DNA from: Methylorubrum thiocyanatum
GTDB lineage: Bacteria > Pseudomonadota > Alphaproteobacteria > Rhizobiales > Beijerinckiaceae
Direction: 5' to 3'
NCBI GenBank assembly: GCA_014138645.1
Contig: JACJIB010000004.1
Location: 434,001 to 498,000 of the forward strand
DNA: 64,000 bases
Shown: one piece after another, positions 44,762 to 53,406 of the stretch
Numbering within the stretch: position 1 is the first letter of the stretch
Layout: each line of letters begins with the position of its first letter
The notes under the pieces: generated by a model
Database searches by the model: none
Seen by the model: only the letters and a program-made list of their open reading frames with translations
What the model was told of the DNA's origin: nothing
Made by a program: the position numbers and the translations under genes

Positions 44762-44807
44762 GCGAAGGGCCGCCCGGGAACCGCAGGGAACCCGGACGGC
44801 CCTTCGC
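44762..44807. terminator. long hairpin after the PepSY gene
   Basis: Arms 44762-44778 and 44791-44807 pair over 17 positions with one mismatch (outer part GCGAAGGGCCG). It lies between convergent genes and probably acts as a bidirectional 3' end, though neither strand has a T-run. Confidence 0.6.
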
Positions 44808-44878
44808 AGGGCGTCCTGCAAGGCTTCGCACGCCGTCGCGTCGCGAGACGGACGGTTTCTCGGCGCGCGCGCGAGACC

Positions 44879-45169
44879 TCAACGGCTCTCGTGGCCCTGG
44901 CCCTTGGCGCCGGGCGAAGCGCCGGAGCCGGCATCGTTGGCGCCGGTGCTGTTGGCGGTGCCGGAGCGGCTCTTGTCGCCGGAGGTGGGGCCGCTTCCGG
45001 CCGCCCCGGGCGACGATCCCGAACCGGCATCGTTCGGCCCCGTGCTGTCGGCCGTGCCGGAGCGGCTGGTGCCCGACGCGCCCGAACCCTCGGCGGCGAA
45101 GGCGGCGGGCGCGAGCACGAGAGCGCCGGCAAGTGCGATGGTCACGGCCTTGATGGTCACGGCCCTCAT
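44879..45169 (-). CDS. small secreted Gly/Ser-rich repeat protein
   Basis: 96 residues. Signal peptide 1-25 (ends PAAFA before AEGSG). The mature 70 residues contain a duplicated pattern (SRSGTADSTGPNDAGSGSSPGA and SRSGTANSTGANDAGSGASPGA), probably unstructured. ATG at 45169 follows GGAGATCC. The PepSY gene converges on it. Function unknown; the repeat suggests a cell-surface or periplasmic linker role, which is inference. Confidence 0.7.
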   Translation of the reverse strand: MRAVTIKAVTIALAGALVLAPAAFAAEGSGASGTSRSGTADSTGPNDAGSGSSPGAAGSGPTSGDKSRSGTANSTGANDAGSGASPGAKGQGHESR

Positions 45170-45581
45170 GGCGGATCTCCCTGTTTTCTGGTGCGGTCGA
45201 CCCTCGGGAAACCGGCGCTCCGGGGCCCTGTTCCGCCCTGCCCTCGCCCTGCCGCGACACGCCGATGGACGAGCGGGCATCGGCCCTGACCGGACCGGGG
45301 CCCGCCCGAGGCCCGGACGGGGTCGGGCGCGCGGATCCTCCGCCCGAGCCTCCCGAAGACACACTTTTGTGATGGATTAGGTCGGAACAGAGGGGCCCGG
45401 AACATCTTGAGCGGCGGCTGCCCATACGGGGCCTGTGCGCCGCCGGGGTGAGGGCCTCTTGGACGAGGCATCGCTCCTGCAAGGATCCCACACGGATCCC
45501 GGCGCGACGGGCGCTCCGCGAAGCAGGCCACCGTTCCCAGGCCCCGGACCCCGGCCCATAACCCGACGGAGGCGGCCGACG
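45170..45581. other. 412-bp intergenic region
   Basis: GC-rich region between the divergent small secreted-protein gene and the metallophosphoesterase. Long open frames cross it but none is protein-like. A slightly AT-rich stretch around 45360-45385 is the most likely promoter area for either gene. I see no further structure that I can support. Confidence 0.4.
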
Positions 45582-46745
45582 ATGAGCGCACGCGACGATC
45601 TCCTCGTCTTCGCCCATATCGGCGACCTGCACCTCACCGATCCGCAGGCCGGGAACGCCCGCGACTACCGGGCCCTCATCGCCCAACTCGACGCGGCCGA
45701 CGGGCTCGATTTCGTGTTCCTGCCCGGCGACAACGCCGACAACGGCCGTCCGGAGCAGTACGCGCTCGTCCGCGCCGGCCTCGACGGCCTGCGGCTGCCG
45801 GCCCACGTCATCACCGGCGACCATGACATGGAGGGCGGGAGCCTCGACGCCTTCTATGCCGGCCTCGGCGTGCCGCGCCTGCCCTACGCCGTCACGGTCT
45901 CCGGCACGCGCTGCCTGTTCCTCGATCTCTGCGGCTCCGGCTCGGGCGGCCCGGATTTCCGGCTCGGGTCCGAACAGCTCTCGTGGCTCGAACGGGAACT
46001 GGCCGGGGCCGAGGCGGAGGGCCGGGACTGCGCGCTGTTCATGCACAGCTACCCGGCCGACCTGAAGGCCGAGGGCGAGGGGGCCCGCGTCGCCGAACTC
46101 GTCCACCGCGGACCGGTCCGCCTCGTCGAGATGGGCCATACCCACTACAACGAACTCGCCAATGACGGCCGCACCGTCTACGCGGCCTGCCGCTCCACCG
46201 GCCAGATCGAGGAGGGGCCGGTCGGCTACGCCATCGCCGCCCTCGATCGCGGCGGGGTGGCGTGGCGCTTCAAGGAACTCGACCGCCCCTGGCCCTTCGT
46301 CCTGATCACCGCCCCCGCCGACCGGCGGCTGGGGTTGCACGACCATGGCCGGCCCCCTTGCCACGGCGCCGAGGGGCCGCCCAAGAACGCTCGCGCGGAC
46401 GGCACGGAGATCCGCGCCATCGTCCTCGGATCGGCCGCGATCACCCGGTGCGAGTACAGCCTCGACGGCGGACCCTGGCAGCCGATGCAGGCCGGCGACG
46501 GCGACCGCCGCTATCGTGCCCGCCTCGACGGGCCGCCCTCCGCATCCTGCGCCCGGCGGATCGCGGTGCGGGCGCTGGATGCGGAGGGCGGCACGGACGA
46601 GGACGCGGTCGAGCCGGCCGGCCCTCACGCGCCGCCCCCGGTCTCGAAGGGGATCGGCAGCGACGCCGATGCGGTCGGGGCCTGGCCGGAGAAGGGCCTG
46701 ATCGGAACGCAGCTCGGCCCGAACCGGAACGGGCGGCAATGGTGA
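45582..46745 (+). CDS. calcineurin-like metallophosphoesterase
   Basis: 387 residues. Metal-binding motifs in order: GDLHLTD (D and H), PGDNADNG, GDHD in place of GNHD, MHSYP, and GHTHYN. This pattern is close to cyclic-nucleotide phosphodiesterases of the CpdA/Icc group. The C-terminal ~120 residues (RARLDGPPSASCARRIAVRALDAEGG) look like a beta-sandwich accessory domain. No signal peptide. ATG at 45582; the open frame upstream (49 codons) is Arg/Pro-rich and not conserved-looking. Substrate not certain. Confidence 0.87.
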   Translation: MSARDDLLVFAHIGDLHLTDPQAGNARDYRALIAQLDAADGLDFVFLPGDNADNGRPEQYALVRAGLDGLRLPAHVITGDHDMEGGSLDAFYAGLGVPRLPYAVTVSGTRCLFLDLCGSGSGGPDFRLGSEQLSWLERELAGAEAEGRDCALFMHSYPADLKAEGEGARVAELVHRGPVRLVEMGHTHYNELANDGRTVYAACRSTGQIEEGPVGYAIAALDRGGVAWRFKELDRPWPFVLITAPADRRLGLHDHGRPPCHGAEGPPKNARADGTEIRAIVLGSAAITRCEYSLDGGPWQPMQAGDGDRRYRARLDGPPSASCARRIAVRALDAEGGTDEDAVEPAGPHAPPPVSKGIGSDADAVGAWPEKGLIGTQLGPNRNGRQW

Positions 46746-46821
46746 TCCGCAGCCCGGCCCGCGTCTCGGCAAGCGCTCCTCACGCTCTCTCGAACCACAC
46801 GGAAAAGGACACCGGACGCCG

Positions 46822-48090
46822 ATGGGCGCGCTCAGCCTGACCCCGAACCTCGCGACCTGGGGCATCGCCGCGCTGGCGACCCTCGGCGTGATCCTGCGCC
46901 CCTTCGCCTGGCCCGAAGCGATCTGGGCGGTGCTCGGCGCAGCCCTCCTCGTCCTGCTCGGACTGATCCCCTGGCAGGCCGCCCTGGAGGGCGTGGCCAA
47001 GGGCACCGACGTCTACCTGTTCCTCGTGGGCATGATGCTGCTCTCCGAGATCGCCCGGAAGGAGGGCTTGTTCGACTGGCTCGCCGCCCATGCGGTGCGG
47101 GCCGCCAAGGGGTCGGCGACGCGGCTGTTCGCCCTCGTCTACGTCGTCGGCACGGTGGTGACGATCTTCCTCTCCAACGATGCCTGCGCGGTGGTGCTGA
47201 CCCCGGCCGTCTTCGCCGCGACCCGGGCCGCGGGGGTGAAGCAGCCCCTGCCCTACCTGTTCGTCTGCGCCTTCATCGCCAACGCGGCGAGCTTCGTGCT
47301 GCCGATCTCGAACCCGGCCAACCTCGTCGTCTTCGCCGAGCACATGCCGCCGCTCTCGCAATGGCTCGCCACCTTCACCCTGCCCTCTGTCCTCGCCATC
47401 GGCGCGACCTACGCCGTCCTGCGCCTGACCCAGAACGCGCGGCTGAAGGCCGAGACGGTCGCCGCCGACATCGCGATCCCGGCCCTCGGGCGCGGCGGCA
47501 CGATCGCGGGCATCGGCATCGTCGCCACCGGGGCGGCCCTGATCGGCGCCTCGGCCGCCGGGATCGAACTCGGCCTGCCGACCTTCCTCGCCGGTCTGGC
47601 CACCGCCCTCGTCGTGCTGGCGATCAACCGGGGCGGGCTGGTCGAGGTCGCCCGGGACGTCTCCTGGGGCGTGCTGCCCCTGGTCGCCGGGCTCTTCGTC
47701 CTCGTCGAGGCCCTGGAGAAGACGGGCCTGCTGACGCGGCTCGCCGACTGGCTGGGGCACGCCGCGCAGGGTGATCCCGCCGCCACGGCCTGGGCCGGCG
47801 GCGCGCTGGTCGCCTTCGGATCGAACCTCGTGAACAACCTGCCGGCGGGCCTCCTGGCGGGCGCCGCGGTGCAGGCCGCGCATGTGCCGGACACGGTCGC
47901 GGGGGCGATCCTGATCGGCGTCGATCTCGGGCCGAACCTCTCGGTCACGGGCTCGCTCGCCACGATCCTCTGGCTCACCGCGATTCGCCGCGAGGGCGAG
48001 GACGTCTCCGCCTGGGCCTTCCTGAAGCTCGGCGCGCTCGTCATGCCGCCCGCGCTCGTCCTCGCGCTTGCGGCCCTGCTGCTCGTCTGA
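46822..48090 (+). CDS. ArsB/NhaD-type (IT superfamily) anion permease
   Basis: Inner-membrane transporter of 422 residues with about 10-12 helices. Conserved loops are VGMMLLSEIARKEGLFDWLA, TIFLSNDACAVVLTPAVFA and AFGSNLVNNLPAGLL, plus GVDLGPNLSVTGSLATILWL, all typical of ArsB-type arsenite or related anion carriers. No arsR, arsC or arsA is adjacent, so an arsenite role is not supported by context. It follows the metallophosphoesterase by 76 bases and precedes the YdcZ-type transporter by 34 bases, all on the plus strand. Confidence 0.88.
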   Translation: MGALSLTPNLATWGIAALATLGVILRPFAWPEAIWAVLGAALLVLLGLIPWQAALEGVAKGTDVYLFLVGMMLLSEIARKEGLFDWLAAHAVRAAKGSATRLFALVYVVGTVVTIFLSNDACAVVLTPAVFAATRAAGVKQPLPYLFVCAFIANAASFVLPISNPANLVVFAEHMPPLSQWLATFTLPSVLAIGATYAVLRLTQNARLKAETVAADIAIPALGRGGTIAGIGIVATGAALIGASAAGIELGLPTFLAGLATALVVLAINRGGLVEVARDVSWGVLPLVAGLFVLVEALEKTGLLTRLADWLGHAAQGDPAATAWAGGALVAFGSNLVNNLPAGLLAGAAVQAAHVPDTVAGAILIGVDLGPNLSVTGSLATILWLTAIRREGEDVSAWAFLKLGALVMPPALVLALAALLLV

Positions 48091-48124
48091 TCCCCGCCCC
48101 TCTCCGATCCGGAGGCCGACCCGC

Positions 48125-49087
48125 GTGAGTGCCGCCCTTCTCTACCCCTTCATCATCGTGGCCGGCGCGCTGCAGGCGCTCGGCAATTCCATGAACGCGC
48201 AGTTGCGGGGGCGCCTCGTCAACCCGTTCCTGGCGGCCTCCGTCTCCTTCCTGCCGATCGTCTTCGTCTTCGCGACCCTGTTCCTCGTGATGCCGACGCC
48301 GCTGCCGAGCCTCGACACGCTGGCGGCGATGCCGTGGTATGCGCCGCTCGGCGGCGTGGCCGGGGCGGTGGCGGTGTTCGGCGGCCTCGCCTTCGTCGAC
48401 AAGGTCGGCGCCGGCCCCTTCAACGGCCTGACCCTGACGGCCAACATCCTGACCTCGCTGGCGATGGATTCGCTCGGCCTGTTCGGATTGCCGGGCGGCG
48501 GCTTCAAGCCGATGCCCTGGCTCGGCGGGCTGCTCATGGCCGTCGGCGTGACGTTCATCGCCCGCGTCACCCCCGACAAGGGGCAGAAATCGGGGCAGAA
48601 ATCGGGACAGGAGTCGGACGAGGCGGAGGCGGGGCACGGCCTCAACCCGCGGCTGCTCTACCCCTTCATCGTCGTCGCCGGCGCCCTGCAGGCGGTCGGC
48701 GTGGTCTGGAACGCGCAGTTGCGCGGGGCCCTGGTCAATCCGTGGCTCGCGGCCCTGGTCTCGTTCCTGCCGGTGGTGTTCGTCTTCGTGCTGGTCTTCC
48801 TGCTGCGGCCGAAGCCGCTGCCGCAGCGGACGGATGTCGAGGGGGTGCGCTGGTGGATGCCGCTCGCCGGCCTCGCGGGCGCCGTGGCGGTGTTCGCCGG
48901 CCTGCTGTTCGTCGACAAGGTCGGCGCGGGCGCCTTCAACGGCCTGCTGATCACCGCCAACCTGCTGACCTCGGTGGCGCTGGACCATTTCGGCTGGGTC
49001 GGCATGAAGCGGGTGCCCGCCGGCCCCTCGCGACTGGGCGGGGCGGCCCTGATGGTGGCGGGCATCGTCCTCATCTCGCTGTTCTGA
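48125..49087 (+). CDS. internally duplicated YdcZ (DUF606) family DMT transporter
   Basis: 320 residues made of two copies of a ~150-residue, five-helix YdcZ unit. The copies begin LLYPFIIVAGALQALGNSMN and LLYPFIVVAGALQAVGVVWN and both continue with AQLRG.LVNP and VSFLP.VFVF; they later share GAVAVFGGLAFVDKVGAG / GAVAVFAGLLFVDKVGAG. The linker is charged and repetitive (KGQKSGQKSGQESDEAEAG). Most family members are single units that pair as homo- or heterodimers, so this is a fused pair. GTG start at 48125. Substrate unknown. Confidence 0.9.
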   Translation: MSAALLYPFIIVAGALQALGNSMNAQLRGRLVNPFLAASVSFLPIVFVFATLFLVMPTPLPSLDTLAAMPWYAPLGGVAGAVAVFGGLAFVDKVGAGPFNGLTLTANILTSLAMDSLGLFGLPGGGFKPMPWLGGLLMAVGVTFIARVTPDKGQKSGQKSGQESDEAEAGHGLNPRLLYPFIVVAGALQAVGVVWNAQLRGALVNPWLAALVSFLPVVFVFVLVFLLRPKPLPQRTDVEGVRWWMPLAGLAGAVAVFAGLLFVDKVGAGAFNGLLITANLLTSVALDHFGWVGMKRVPAGPSRLGGAALMVAGIVLISLF

Positions 49088-49202
49088 CCATCGGAGAAAA
49101 CGTGCAGCGAAAGCCTCGCCCTTGCGCTCCCGACCTGACACGCGCAACCCGGCCCCAAGCTTCGGTCGCACCTTAAAAGGCACTGTCAAGGCAGATCGAT
49201 AC

Positions 49203-49219
49203 AAAACACGATGTTTTGA
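49203..49219. repeat. 7-3-7 inverted repeat in an AT-richer intergenic region
   Basis: CAAAACA-CGA-TGTTTTG, 115 bases after the YdcZ-type gene stop. The 288-base gap (49088-49375) is poorer in GC than its surroundings. It could be an operator for the small gene at 49376 or a weak hairpin. Confidence 0.45.
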
Positions 49220-49375
49220 TCGTACAATTCACGGGCTCGCCCGACATCCTGGCGACTAGCTGTCAGACTCTATTCACCATGGAGAAATCTACTCGCGATT
49301 CTGCCACATTGCACAATCTTGCTGTCCGGATTAGCCTCTTGTAAGCGCCCAATACGCTCCGATCCGGGAAGGACG

Positions 49376-49591
49376 ATGCCGACGAACGACGCTGATGCCA
49401 TCGCCGAGGTGGCCGCGCTGTGTGTGGCCGCCCGCGCGAAGCTTCCAGCCTCGGGCTTTCACCGGCTCCGCGTCCTGCTCGACATGCTCCTGATCGATCT
49501 CGACCGCGAGACGCCGCCCCCGGGCGAGTCCGGGGGAGAGAGCCGGCCGGGTGTCAGGGCGTCGTCGGAGACTTCGTCGGACCGCGCCTGA
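49376..49591 (+). CDS. small hypothetical protein
   Basis: 71 residues, helical first half (AIAEVAALCVAARAKL, FHRLRVLLDMLLIDLD) and a Pro/Glu/Ser-rich tail. ATG at 49376 follows AAGGA at good spacing; an open frame from 49319 adds residues without features. Converges on the DUF6894 gene. No family recognised. Confidence 0.55.
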   Translation: MPTNDADAIAEVAALCVAARAKLPASGFHRLRVLLDMLLIDLDRETPPPGESGGESRPGVRASSETSSDRA

Positions 49592-49621
49592 TCGGGGCGC
49601 GAGCCTTGAGGCCGGCCGGCC

Positions 49622-49852
49622 TCAAGCGTCGTCGATCTGGCACACGAGGCGGATCGTCATCACGCTGTCGCCGCTGCCGTTGCGCACGGTCAGAACCAGG
49701 GTGCAATCCTGGCTGTCCTCGGCCTCGGCGGCCATCAGGGTCGTCATCACCCGCAGGGCCTCGCGGCGCAGGGCGAGCGGATCCCGGATCTCGCGGCCCA
49801 CCTCGTCCTGCAGATCCGTGCCGTCGTTGATATCGAAGAAGTAACGCGGCAT
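49622..49852 (-). CDS. DUF6894 family small protein
   Basis: 76 residues beginning MPRYFFDINDGTDLQDEVGREI, the hallmark start of a small beta-rich family (DUF6894) abundant in Methylobacterium and relatives, with ALRREALRVMTTLMAAEAED in the middle helix and a strand at the end. Function unknown. Many paralogues per genome are common. Confidence 0.85.
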   Translation of the reverse strand: MPRYFFDINDGTDLQDEVGREIRDPLALRREALRVMTTLMAAEAEDSQDCTLVLTVRNGSGDSVMTIRLVCQIDDA

Positions 49853-50052
49853 CGAAACAGCGCTGTATGGAAAAACCGTCCCGCTTCAATCGGATGCCGA
49901 CCCGATTGCACGGAGCGGCGCCATCCGAATCGACTCGAGCAACGCCCCAAACTCGAACAACGTACGGAAGCGGGGCCCGGTTGCCGCCGTACGAGGCGCT
50001 ACTCTACGACCGGAACGCCGCGACGGGGAGAGCCGGCGCCGAGATATCGGCG

Positions 50053-50820
50053 TCAATGTGCGAGGATCTTCGACAAAAACTGCTGAGCCCGCTCGCTGCG
50101 GGGCCGGTCGAAGAAGGTGTCCTTCGCCACATCCTCGACGATCTCGCCGCGATCCATGAACACCACCCGGTCGGCCACCTTGCGGGCGAAGCCCATCTCG
50201 TGGGTCACGACCATCATGGTCATGCCGTCGCGGGCCAGCTCCACCATCACGTCGAGCACCTCGCCGACCATCTCGGGATCGAGGGCCGAGGTCGGCTCGT
50301 CGAACAGCATCACCACCGGGTCCATGGCGAGCGCACGGGCGATCGCCACCCGCTGCTGCTGCCCGCCCGAGAGCTGGCCCGGATGTTTTTCCGCATGCGC
50401 CGAGAGTCCGACGCGGGCCAGCAGATCGAGGCCGCGCTGGGTCGCCGCCGCCCGCGAGCGCCCGAGCACCTTGCGCGGGGCGAGGGTGAGGTTGTCGATG
50501 ACGCTCAGGTGCGGGAACAGCTCGAAATGCTGGAACACCATCCCGACCCGGGCGCGCAGCCGCGGCAGGTTGGTGGCCCGGTCCCGCACCCGCGTGCCGT
50601 CGACGGTGATCTGCCCCTCCTGGAACGGCTCCAGGGCGTTGACGCATTTGAGCAGCGTCGACTTGCCCGAGCCCGAGGGGCCGCAGACCACCACCACCTC
50701 GCCGCGGGCGACCGCGGTGGTGCAGCCGGTCAGGACGCGGACCTCGCCGTACCACTTCGACACCGCCTCGATGGCGATCATCGGGCCGCCCGCTTCGGCC
50801 GGCTGCGGCGCTGAGGTCAT
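50053..50820 (-). CDS. gltL: polar amino-acid ABC transporter ATPase
   Basis: 255-residue ATPase of the glutamate/aspartate-type importer. Walker [17 protein letters not shown]-loop [16 protein letters not shown], signature [17 protein letters not shown], Walker [15 protein letters not shown], switch His in [29 protein letters not shown] at 50820 with GAGGGTGG upstream; an ATG at 50781 would trim a flexible N-terminus. Last gene of gltI-J-K-L, all on the minus strand. Confidence 0.93.
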   Translation of the reverse strand: MTSAPQPAEAGGPMIAIEAVSKWYGEVRVLTGCTTAVARGEVVVVCGPSGSGKSTLLKCVNALEPFQEGQITVDGTRVRDRATNLPRLRARVGMVFQHFELFPHLSVIDNLTLAPRKVLGRSRAAATQRGLDLLARVGLSAHAEKHPGQLSGGQQQRVAIARALAMDPVVMLFDEPTSALDPEMVGEVLDVMVELARDGMTMMVVTHEMGFARKVADRVVFMDRGEIVEDVAKDTFFDRPRSERAQQFLSKILAH

Positions 50821-50846
50821 CGGCCCACCCTCATCGTGTTGCCCTC

Positions 50847-51539
50847 TCACCGGACGATCGCCGTGCGGGCCTGGAGCCGGCGCACCAGCAGCGAGGCCGC
50901 GAAGCAGATCGCGAAGTAGACGAGCGCGGCGAACAGGTACATCTCCACGAGCCGCCCGTCGCGCTGCGCCACCTTGGAGGCCGCTCCCAGGAAGTCGGTC
51001 AGCGAGAGCACGTAGACGAGGGAGGTGTCCTGGAAGAGCACGATCGTCTGCGTCAGCAGGAGCGGCAGCATGTTGCGCATCGCCTGCGGCAGCACCACGA
51101 GCCGCATCGCCTGCGCGGGGCTCATGCCGAGCGCCCGCGCCGCCGCGCCCTGGCCCTTCGGGATCGACTGGATGCCCGCCCGCACGATCTCGGAGAAGTA
51201 GGCCGCCTCGAACAGGGTGAAGGTGACGAGCGCGCTGGCAAACGCCCCGACCTGGATCGGCGTGTCCGAGCCGATCGCCCAGGCCCCGAGATAGGGCACG
51301 AGGAAGTAGAACCAGAAGATCACCAGCACCAGCGGCAGGGCCCGCATCAGCTCGACATAGAGCTTGGCCGCGTGCGTCAGGCCCGGCACGCCCGACAGCC
51401 GCAGCAGCGCCAGCCCGGTGCCGAGCACGAGGCCGCCGCTCGCCGCCAGCGCGGTCAGCGTCAGGGTGAACACCATGCCCTGCGCGAACAGGTAGGGCAG
51501 CGCGTCGCGGATGACGGAGAGGTCGAATTGTCCGAACAT
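50847..51539 (-). CDS. gltK: polar amino-acid ABC transporter permease
   Basis: Inner-membrane subunit, 230 residues, about five helices. The ATPase-contact (EAA) loop is [29 protein letters not shown] at 51539 overlaps the gltJ stop by one base (TGATG), so the two permeases are coupled and probably equimolar. The open frame continues upstream inside gltJ without homology. Forms a heterodimer with the next protein. Confidence 0.93.
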   Translation of the reverse strand: MFGQFDLSVIRDALPYLFAQGMVFTLTLTALAASGGLVLGTGLALLRLSGVPGLTHAAKLYVELMRALPLVLVIFWFYFLVPYLGAWAIGSDTPIQVGAFASALVTFTLFEAAYFSEIVRAGIQSIPKGQGAAARALGMSPAQAMRLVVLPQAMRNMLPLLLTQTIVLFQDTSLVYVLSLTDFLGAASKVAQRDGRLVEMYLFAALVYFAICFAASLLVRRLQARTAIVR

Positions 51540-52261
51540 CAGCGCCCTCCCGGCACGGCGACGCGCCGCTCCAGAAGCGTCGCGCCCGCGATCACCACGA
51601 GGTTGAGGGCGACGTAGAGCAGCGTCGCCGCGGTGAAGGCCTCGAACACCTGGAACGAGAATTCCTGCATCGCGCGGGCCCGCGCCGTGAGTTCCAACAG
51701 GCCGATGGTGAGCGCCACCGAGGTGTTCTTGAGGTTGTTGAGGAATTCCGAGGTCAGCGGCGGCAGGATGATCCGGTAGGCGTTGGGCAGGAGCACGTGG
51801 CGGTAGGTCTGCGCCCGCGTGAGGCCGAGCGCGAGGGCCGCCTGCGTCTGCCCCCGCGGCAGGGAACGGAGGCCCGCCCGCACCTGCTCGGCCACCCGCG
51901 CGGCGGTGAAGAAGCCGAGGCACAGAACCGCCGTATAGAACGGCGCGTCCGGCATCTGCTTCACCGCCGTACCGAGATCGCGGGGCAGCAACTCCGGCAG
52001 CACGAAGTACCAGAGGAACATCTGCACCAGCAGCGGCACGTTGCGGAACCCCTCGACATAGGCCGCACCGACCGCGTTGGCCGCCCGCGAGGGCAGCGTG
52101 CGCATCACGCCGACCACCGAGCCGAGGGCGAAGGCGATGATCCAGGAACAGAGCGCGGTCGCCACCGTCCAGGCCAGCCCCGAGAGCAGCATGTCGGCAT
52201 AGGTGCCGGCGCCCTCGGGGGAGGGCTCGAAAAAGATGCCCCAGTTCCAGGTGTAGGTCAT
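51539..52261 (-). CDS. gltJ: polar amino-acid ABC transporter permease
   Basis: 240-residue inner-membrane permease, paralogue of the downstream one. EAA loop [27 protein letters not shown], and the family start [31 protein letters not shown], which matches GltJ-type permeases (WNWGIF). Follows gltI by 43 bases. Confidence 0.93.
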   Translation of the reverse strand: MTYTWNWGIFFEPSPEGAGTYADMLLSGLAWTVATALCSWIIAFALGSVVGVMRTLPSRAANAVGAAYVEGFRNVPLLVQMFLWYFVLPELLPRDLGTAVKQMPDAPFYTAVLCLGFFTAARVAEQVRAGLRSLPRGQTQAALALGLTRAQTYRHVLLPNAYRIILPPLTSEFLNNLKNTSVALTIGLLELTARARAMQEFSFQVFEAFTAATLLYVALNLVVIAGATLLERRVAVPGGR

Positions 52262-52304
52262 CGACAGATCATCGGGCGCAGGCCATCCGCTTCGGTCGGG
52301 GCAG

Positions 52305-53216
52305 TCAGTAGGCGGCCGGGTCCGGGCTGTCGCTGGGGTTGGCGAAGACCTTCTGCATCGCCTCGCTCATCGGCAGCTTCAGGTTGATGCCCCGCGGCGG
52401 GATGGGTTGGGTGAACCACTTCTCGTAGAGCGCCCGCCCCTCCGGGCTCTTGTAGAGCGCGGCGGTCGCGGCATCGACCACGGCCTTGAAGGCCGGATCG
52501 TCCTTGCGCAGCATGATGCCGTAGGGCTCCGGCCGCGACTGCGCCTCCGAGGAGATCGCGTAGGCCTCGGGCGTCTTCGAGCCGGCGACGAGGGCGGCGA
52601 GCAGCACGTCGTCCATCACGAAGGCGTCGGCGCGTCCGGTCTCGACCATCAGGAAGGCTTCCGCGTGGTCCTTGGCCGGCAGGATCCGCATCCCGAGGCC
52701 GCGGGCGGTGTTGATCTCGTTGATCTGGCGGATGTTGGTGGTGCCCGAGGTCGAGACCACGGTGCGGCCCTTGAGGTCGTCGGTCTTGTCGAGCCCCTTC
52801 TCCCGCTTGGCGACGAAGCGCGTCGCGGTGAGGAAATGGGTGTTGGTGAAGGCGGCCTGCCGCTGCCGGTCGGCGTTGTTGGTGGTCGAGCCGCATTCGA
52901 GGTCGATCGTCCCGTTGGCGATCAGCGGGATGCGGGTGGCCGAGGTGACCGGATTGAGCCGCACCTCCAGCGTGTCGCGCTTCAGATGCGCTTTGACCGC
53001 GTCGGCGACCTTGAGACAGATCTCGAAGGCGTAGCCCACCGGCTTCTGATTCCCGTCGAGATAGGAGAACGGCACCGAGGCGTCGCGGTAGCCGATGGTG
53101 ATCGCGCCGGTGTCCTTCACCTTCTTGAGGGTTCCGCTCAACTCCTGCGCGCGGGCCGGCGCGGTGGCCGCCGAAATCGCGAGGGCGGCGAGGAGAAGCG
53201 CGTGACTCAGGTGCAT
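52305..53216 (-). CDS. gltI: glutamate/aspartate-type periplasmic binding protein
   Basis: 302 residues. Signal peptide 1-23 (ends TAPARA before QELSG). Ligand-binding features are GYRDASVPFSYLDGNQKPVGYAFEIC, LIANGTIDLECGSTTNNADRQRQAAFTNTHF, and KGRTVVSTSGTTN; this set is close to GltI of the Glu/Asp importer. ATG at 53216 follows AGGAAGG; a longer frame adds an Arg-rich start. A porin gene lies upstream on the same strand, possibly in the same transcript. Confidence 0.92.
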   Translation of the reverse strand: MHLSHALLLAALAISAATAPARAQELSGTLKKVKDTGAITIGYRDASVPFSYLDGNQKPVGYAFEICLKVADAVKAHLKRDTLEVRLNPVTSATRIPLIANGTIDLECGSTTNNADRQRQAAFTNTHFLTATRFVAKREKGLDKTDDLKGRTVVSTSGTTNIRQINEINTARGLGMRILPAKDHAEAFLMVETGRADAFVMDDVLLAALVAGSKTPEAYAISSEAQSRPEPYGIMLRKDDPAFKAVVDAATAALYKSPEGRALYEKWFTQPIPPRGINLKLPMSEAMQKVFANPSDSPDPAAY

Positions 53217-53406
53217 CCGGCGGACCTTCCTCTGACGACGACCGCCCCGTTGCAGCCGGGACGACATGCGTGACGGGCACGCGATCTGAACCGCATAGTG
53301 ATGCTGAGCGAAGCGCTTGTCATCCGATCCGGACAGGCGCGCCGAGGCAAAGCCCAGACCATCGGCGCGACGCGCCGCTTCCCGGGGGCCGTCGGCGGGC
53401 GGACCC

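Noticed and set aside
44762..44807. Riboswitch or structured RNA after the PepSY gene
   Set aside because: A single long hairpin between convergent genes is better explained as a transcription end; no multi-stem aptamer pattern is visible.
46822..48090. Arsenic-resistance operon
   Set aside because: The permease is ArsB-like, but no arsR, arsC, arsH or acr3 is nearby; only the transporter family call is kept.
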